DNA from: JSC-12 sp033764965
GTDB lineage: Bacteria > Cyanobacteriota > Cyanobacteriia > Leptolyngbyales > Leptolyngbyaceae
Assembly: GCA_033764965.1 (NCBI GenBank)
Contig: JANRIN010000285.1
Coordinates: 1-64,000, forward strand
Direction of reading: 5' to 3'
Length of the DNA: 64,000 nt
The position numbers were made by a program, and so were the translations under genes. Shown piece by piece: positions 60,749 to 64,000 of this stretch (the stretch's first letter is position 1; each line of letters opens with the position of its first letter). The notes under the pieces were generated by a model. That model did not search any database, was not told the origin of the DNA, and worked only from the letters and a program-made list of their open reading frames with translations.

Positions 60749-61873
60749 ATGAAAACCATTTTGGTTATAGATGACGATGTGCATGTGCGAGAAGCAATTC
60801 ATGATTTGTTGGAGGCTAATGGGTATCGATCGCTCACTGCAACGACGGGCAGAGTTGGGCTAGACCTTGCCCACCAGCAACGTCCGGATCTAATTTTGTG
60901 TGATGTGCAAATGCCCGAAATGGACGGGTACGAAGTGCTCACCGTCCTGCGGCAATCTCCAGATTTGCAAACGATTCCATTTATTTTTTTGACTGCTAAA
61001 ACAGAGCGGTTGCAAGTTCGACAAGGGATGAATTTGGGGGCAGATGACTACTTGCCAAAGCCTTGCAGTGCAAAAGATTTGTTAGCTGCCCTGAGAACTC
61101 GCCTGGGAAAGCAGGAGGTCTTAGAGACTCAATCGCAACAAAAACTTGATAGCCTCCGACGTAGCATTGCAACATCCCTCCCCCATGAATTTCGGACTCC
61201 GTTGGCAGGGATCATTACAGCCGTGGAGCTATTAAGACTGGTTGTGGATGAACAGGAAAATGCAGCGGAAGTTTTGGAAGTTGCTGATACGATTCAAACC
61301 TTTGCCAGCCGATTACACCGATTAATTCAAAACTTTCTGCTCTACTCAAAATTAGAAGTAGCCAGTCATGATCCGGACTATAAGCGCTCTTTGAGGGGTG
61401 AAGTGGTGTCTGAACCCCAGCACGCGATCGCCACAATTGCCACCGATATTGCCACTCAGGCAAACCGACCTGCCGACCTGCATCTAAATTTGCAGGAAGC
61501 GAAAGTCGCCATTTCCTGGCTCAATCTGGAAAAAATTGTGACTGAATTAATTGGGAATGCCTTTAAATTTTCCCCGGAGCAAACTCCTGTAGAAGTGGTG
61601 AGTATTGCCCACGCCGATCGCTACCAGATTCAGATCGTGAATCTGGGACGTGGGATGTCGCCAGAACAGGTTGCTAACGTCGGCGGCTACACCCAATTCA
61701 ATCGGCAACTCTACGAGCAGCAGGGGGTAGGTTTGGGGATCGCGATCGCTCGACGCTTAATCGAACTGTACGATGGACACTTTGCCATTGACAGCATTCC
61801 CAATCAGGTGACAACCGTGAAGATTACGCTCCCCCTGGCAGAAGCAGATGGTGAAAGCGACTTAGAAGATTGA
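60749..61873 (+). CDS. Response-regulator/histidine-kinase fusion (REC-HisKA-HATPase)
   Basis: A 374-residue protein: receiver (about 3-120; VIDDDVHVRE, LILCDVQMPEMDGYE, FLTAKTE, KPCSAKDL), HisKA with His near residue 146 (SLPHEFRTPLAGIITA) and an HATPase (GVGLGIAIARRLIELYDG). It is paralogous in layout to the gene at 56082-57206 but divergent. Its start codon follows a 245-bp spacer rich in heptamer repeats. Confidence 0.9.
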   Translation: MKTILVIDDDVHVREAIHDLLEANGYRSLTATTGRVGLDLAHQQRPDLILCDVQMPEMDGYEVLTVLRQSPDLQTIPFIFLTAKTERLQVRQGMNLGADDYLPKPCSAKDLLAALRTRLGKQEVLETQSQQKLDSLRRSIATSLPHEFRTPLAGIITAVELLRLVVDEQENAAEVLEVADTIQTFASRLHRLIQNFLLYSKLEVASHDPDYKRSLRGEVVSEPQHAIATIATDIATQANRPADLHLNLQEAKVAISWLNLEKIVTELIGNAFKFSPEQTPVEVVSIAHADRYQIQIVNLGRGMSPEQVANVGGYTQFNRQLYEQQGVGLGIAIARRLIELYDGHFAIDSIPNQVTTVKITLPLAEADGESDLED

Positions 61874-62005
61874 GAATCGCAAAACCCACTGGCAGATGAA
61901 TCGCGGGCAGAGCGGTGGAGTTGGGTTGATCTTGGTACAGGATCTGAGGTGGCGAGATAATAGAGGAAGCTGATTAACAAATTGCCTTCTCGACTTCTTG
62001 CTCCC

Positions 62006-62464
62006 ATGTCTGCGTCTCAAGTGTTTGAACAATCCATTCAGATCCATGCCAGTGCGATCGCGGTGGAGCGCTGTATCACGGATCTCCAGTTGATGCATCG
62101 CTGGTTGAATCCGGCTCTGCGGTGTGAACCCGTGGGCGAGTGGACAACCGAAATTGGCTCCCAAAGTCGATTTGTGATTCAAGTCCCTTTGCTGCAACCG
62201 ACCCTAAACAGTGTGGTGGTAGAACGAGAACCGGGCTTAGTCGTGTGGCAGTTTAAAGGTTTTTTTGAAGGGCGCGATCGCTGGGAGTGCAACCCCGAAC
62301 TGGAAGGTACTCGCCTGGTGAATCGCTTTGAGTTCTCCATTCCCAACCCGATTGTGAGTTTTGGCTTCGATCGCTTTGCCGCCAAATGGACGCAAGCCGA
62401 CATGAAAGCTCAACTGCGCCGCCTCAAGCGCGTTGCTGAGGAAGTCTATCAGATGGGACAGTAG
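62006..62464 (+). CDS. SRPBCC family (polyketide cyclase/START-like) protein
   Basis: A 152-residue protein beginning MSASQVFEQSIQIHASA, with VERCITDLQLMHRWLNPAL, the segment EPGLVVWQFKGFFEGRDRWEC and the long C-terminal helix KAQLRRLKRVAEEVYQM, all features of the SRPBCC hydrophobic-pocket fold. Such proteins bind lipids or small aromatic molecules; the ligand is unknown. The ATG at 62006 is chosen. It is convergent with the SirB1-like gene, 16 bp apart. Confidence 0.8.
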   Translation: MSASQVFEQSIQIHASAIAVERCITDLQLMHRWLNPALRCEPVGEWTTEIGSQSRFVIQVPLLQPTLNSVVVEREPGLVVWQFKGFFEGRDRWECNPELEGTRLVNRFEFSIPNPIVSFGFDRFAAKWTQADMKAQLRRLKRVAEEVYQMGQ

Positions 62465-62480
62465 AATCTGTTGAGCCAAT

Positions 62481-63311
62481 TTATTCACCATCTTCTTCTG
62501 GCAAGTCTTCCAGGATTTCGCGAATCAGTTGGGCATCTTCTGCCAGCGGCTCGATCGCCAGATAATGTTCAAAATCTTGACGCGCCAGGGTGTAGCGGTT
62601 GAGGCGATAGTGGAGCACGCCTCGATCGCGAATTTCCAACGCTACATCGGGAAACAACAACAGAATTCGATCCAGGGCATCCAGTGCCTTAGAAAATTCC
62701 TTCTGGTTGACGTAAATCACTTTCAGGTTTGTGAGGAGTCGTCCAAGAAATTGGCGATTGCCAATGGGTTCGACATACTCTGGACGCAGTTCCACGGGAC
62801 GATCGAACATCTTCCCCAACAACTCGCGACAGTCTTGCGGAAACAAAATTTCGCCGTGATGAAACGGATCGACAAAAACATCCATCTCATCCACCGCCGG
62901 ACGAATCAGGAAGTGTCCCGGCATATTCACCCCAATCATGGGAAAGCCAATTCGTTCCGCGATCGCGAGATACACCAGCGACAAGGTAATGGGAATTCCG
63001 GTGCGGCGATCGATCACATCATTGAGAAAGCTATTACGGGGGTCGTAATATTCGGTCTGGTTACCAGCAAAGCCCAAATCTTCAAACAAATACTGATTGA
63101 TCGATCGCAACACTTTCATGGGATATAACTCAAGCGGAAGCTGCTCCACAACATCCGCTGCCATTGTATCCAGACCATTGACATAGGCATCCACATCTAG
63201 CGTGGGATACTCTTCCATCGCAATGTAGAGGGCAGCCCGCTCCAGGTTAATTTGTTCGTCGGGTTGTTCAATTTCCTGCCGAAAAAGCTGGCGTGCGATC
63301 GTCGATGTCAT
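62481..63311 (-). CDS. SirB1 family protein (transglutaminase-like with TPR)
   Basis: A 276-residue protein whose N-terminal two-thirds is the SirB1/transglutaminase-like domain (INQYLFEDLGFAGNQTEYYD, DRRTGIPITLSLVYLAIAERIG, GVNMPGHFLIRP). The C-terminal third has TPR-like helices (LLTNLKVIYVNQKEFSKALDAL). The usual catalytic Cys is not evident in the first domain. Function is unclear; members are widespread in bacteria. The ATG at 63311 starts the conserved sequence. It follows the flavoprotein gene by 5 bp and is probably co-transcribed with it. Confidence 0.88.
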   Translation of the reverse strand: MTSTIARQLFRQEIEQPDEQINLERAALYIAMEEYPTLDVDAYVNGLDTMAADVVEQLPLELYPMKVLRSINQYLFEDLGFAGNQTEYYDPRNSFLNDVIDRRTGIPITLSLVYLAIAERIGFPMIGVNMPGHFLIRPAVDEMDVFVDPFHHGEILFPQDCRELLGKMFDRPVELRPEYVEPIGNRQFLGRLLTNLKVIYVNQKEFSKALDALDRILLLFPDVALEIRDRGVLHYRLNRYTLARQDFEHYLAIEPLAEDAQLIREILEDLPEEDGE

Positions 63312-63316
63312 AACCC

Positions 63317-64000
63317 TTACCCGTTCCCATCATGCCCGTAATCCTGTCCAGAGCCATACTCTAGCGCATCTAGCCAACGGCGAAAATAGTACTGAACTTG
63401 GGGGGAAAGCATTTTTGAGCCGAATTCTGCTCTGGCTAAAACCAGTTTGGCGATCGGGTAAAGCGCGGCATAACTGGCGAGATTGGCGTAGTGCAGCAGC
63501 CATTCCCCCAACGCCAAAACTCCCACTTGCGGAATCACTTGCAGCACCAGCCTGGGATGCCGCATGGAGGTTTGGGTCAGGGTTTGAAACAGGGCAGGAA
63601 ATTGCACCACATCCTGTAAAAAGGGCTTCAGAACGGCATCACCCAGTTGCGCCATGTCCTGAAAAATCCCCGCCAAAGTCTCGTTAATTTGATTTGGAGC
63701 AATTTTTTGGTTCACCCCCACACTCATGGCTTGCTGAAAGAGCCAGGTGACGGATAGGTTCGGCTGGTAGGGTTGCAGGGCAGACAGAGCACGGCGATCG
63801 AGCATATCCGCTGTTAGTGCTTCCTGAATTCCCGTGGTCAGCCGTTGCAGATGCCGCACCATCGCGCCGAACCCCCCAAAACTTAAGGGAGATTGGCTAC
63901 CGCTACTATCTCCCACGGGTAAAACTCGCTGCCATTGCAGTTTCAACGGACTTTGACGGTAGCAGGGGAAAAAGCCAAACAGGGTACGCTGGAATTGCAA
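63317..64000 (-). CDS. CruA/CruP-type FAD-dependent carotenoid cyclase-like oxidoreductase, C-terminal part (5' end outside window)
   Basis: The frame runs off the window edge, so only the last 227 or so residues are present. The segment FGFFPCYRQSPLKLQWQRVL, then PVGDSSGSQSPLSFGGFGAM and VRHLQRLTTGIQEAL, resembles the FAD-binding C-terminal part of CruA/CruP lycopene-cyclase-like flavoproteins (GD-x-S-x-QSP-SFGGFG). The rest is helical. It may take part in carotenoid synthesis, but CruP-like members have unsettled roles. The SirB1-like gene follows by 5 bp. Confidence 0.78.
   Translation of the reverse strand: MQFQRTLFGFFPCYRQSPLKLQWQRVLPVGDSSGSQSPLSFGGFGAMVRHLQRLTTGIQEALTADMLDRRALSALQPYQPNLSVTWLFQQAMSVGVNQKIAPNQINETLAGIFQDMAQLGDAVLKPFLQDVVQFPALFQTLTQTSMRHPRLVLQVIPQVGVLALGEWLLHYANLASYAALYPIAKLVLARAEFGSKMLSPQVQYYFRRWLDALEYGSGQDYGHDGNG

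Noticed and set aside
62529..63128. A 199-codon plus-strand frame
   Set aside because: It is antisense to the SirB1-like gene, which has conserved family sequence and a sound start.

Overview
This window comes from a beta-cyanobacterium. It carries a complete beta-carboxysome shell operon (ccmK2-K1-L-M-N-O), a CO2-uptake NDH-1 module (ndhF4-ndhD4-cupB), allophycocyanin genes (apcA, apcB, apcC), ndhM, heme oxygenase and cyanobacteria-only families (DUF3038, DUF4335, DUF2854, SLH/OprB porin). The palindrome GCGATCGC (HIP1) is scattered through the sequence. Many large multi-PAS/GAF kinases and heptamer repeats suggest a filamentous, Leptolyngbya- or Oscillatoriales-like organism. That placement is inference. 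No rRNA, tRNA, insertion sequence, prophage or CRISPR array was seen.

Layout. 1-942: 3' end of a xanthine dehydrogenase large subunit. 993-5977 (minus): carboxysome operon. 6630-11278 (plus): ndhF4-ndhD4-cupB, divergent from ccm across about 650 bp that holds an 8-bp inverted repeat. Together these two units form most of a CO2-concentrating mechanism: constitutive CO2 hydration at the thylakoid, and the carboxysome shell with Rubisco packaging. 11407-14571: a large sensor kinase whose first GAF domain looks like a DXCF cyanobacteriochrome. 14682-17199: DUF3038, DUF4335 and YraN. 17480-19063: apcABC with a strong terminator. 19145-19903: phosphopantetheinyl transferase. 20657-23700: RNase R family enzyme and UbiX. 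23742-25511 (minus): outer-membrane porin. 25738-27363 (minus): GAF/HD-GYP. 27485-32395: ChaN-like protein, PgsA, sugar transferase, SGNH-like protein and amidase.

32815-38623 (plus): an operon for a BMP-family ABC importer (lipoprotein, two permeases, double ATPase) ending in an isochorismatase-fold amidohydrolase. It is probably a nitrogen-compound scavenging system. 38606-45054 (minus): a light-signalling operon made of REC-GGDEF, a biliverdin-type bacteriophytochrome, an Rcp-like response regulator and a hybrid kinase. Low-complexity DNA has entered the bacteriophytochrome and hybrid-kinase genes in frame. 45569-49227: coaE, ndhM, heme oxygenase ho1 (source of biliverdin), two small unknown genes and DUF2854. 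49261-53788: tandem DUF2079 membrane proteins and a GT-C-like membrane protein. 53956-56040: DICT sensor with a degenerate HD-GYP, and a pentapeptide-repeat protein. 56082-61873: three more histidine kinases. 62006-64000: SRPBCC protein, SirB1-like protein and the C-terminal part of a CruA/CruP-type flavoprotein.

The most unusual points are the divergent bilin-GAF kinase, the phytochrome to c-di-GMP operon with repeat intrusions, the BMP/amidohydrolase operon, and the repeat and palindrome elements within and upstream of the ccm operon. All family assignments were made by reading the translated sequence; no database search was run.
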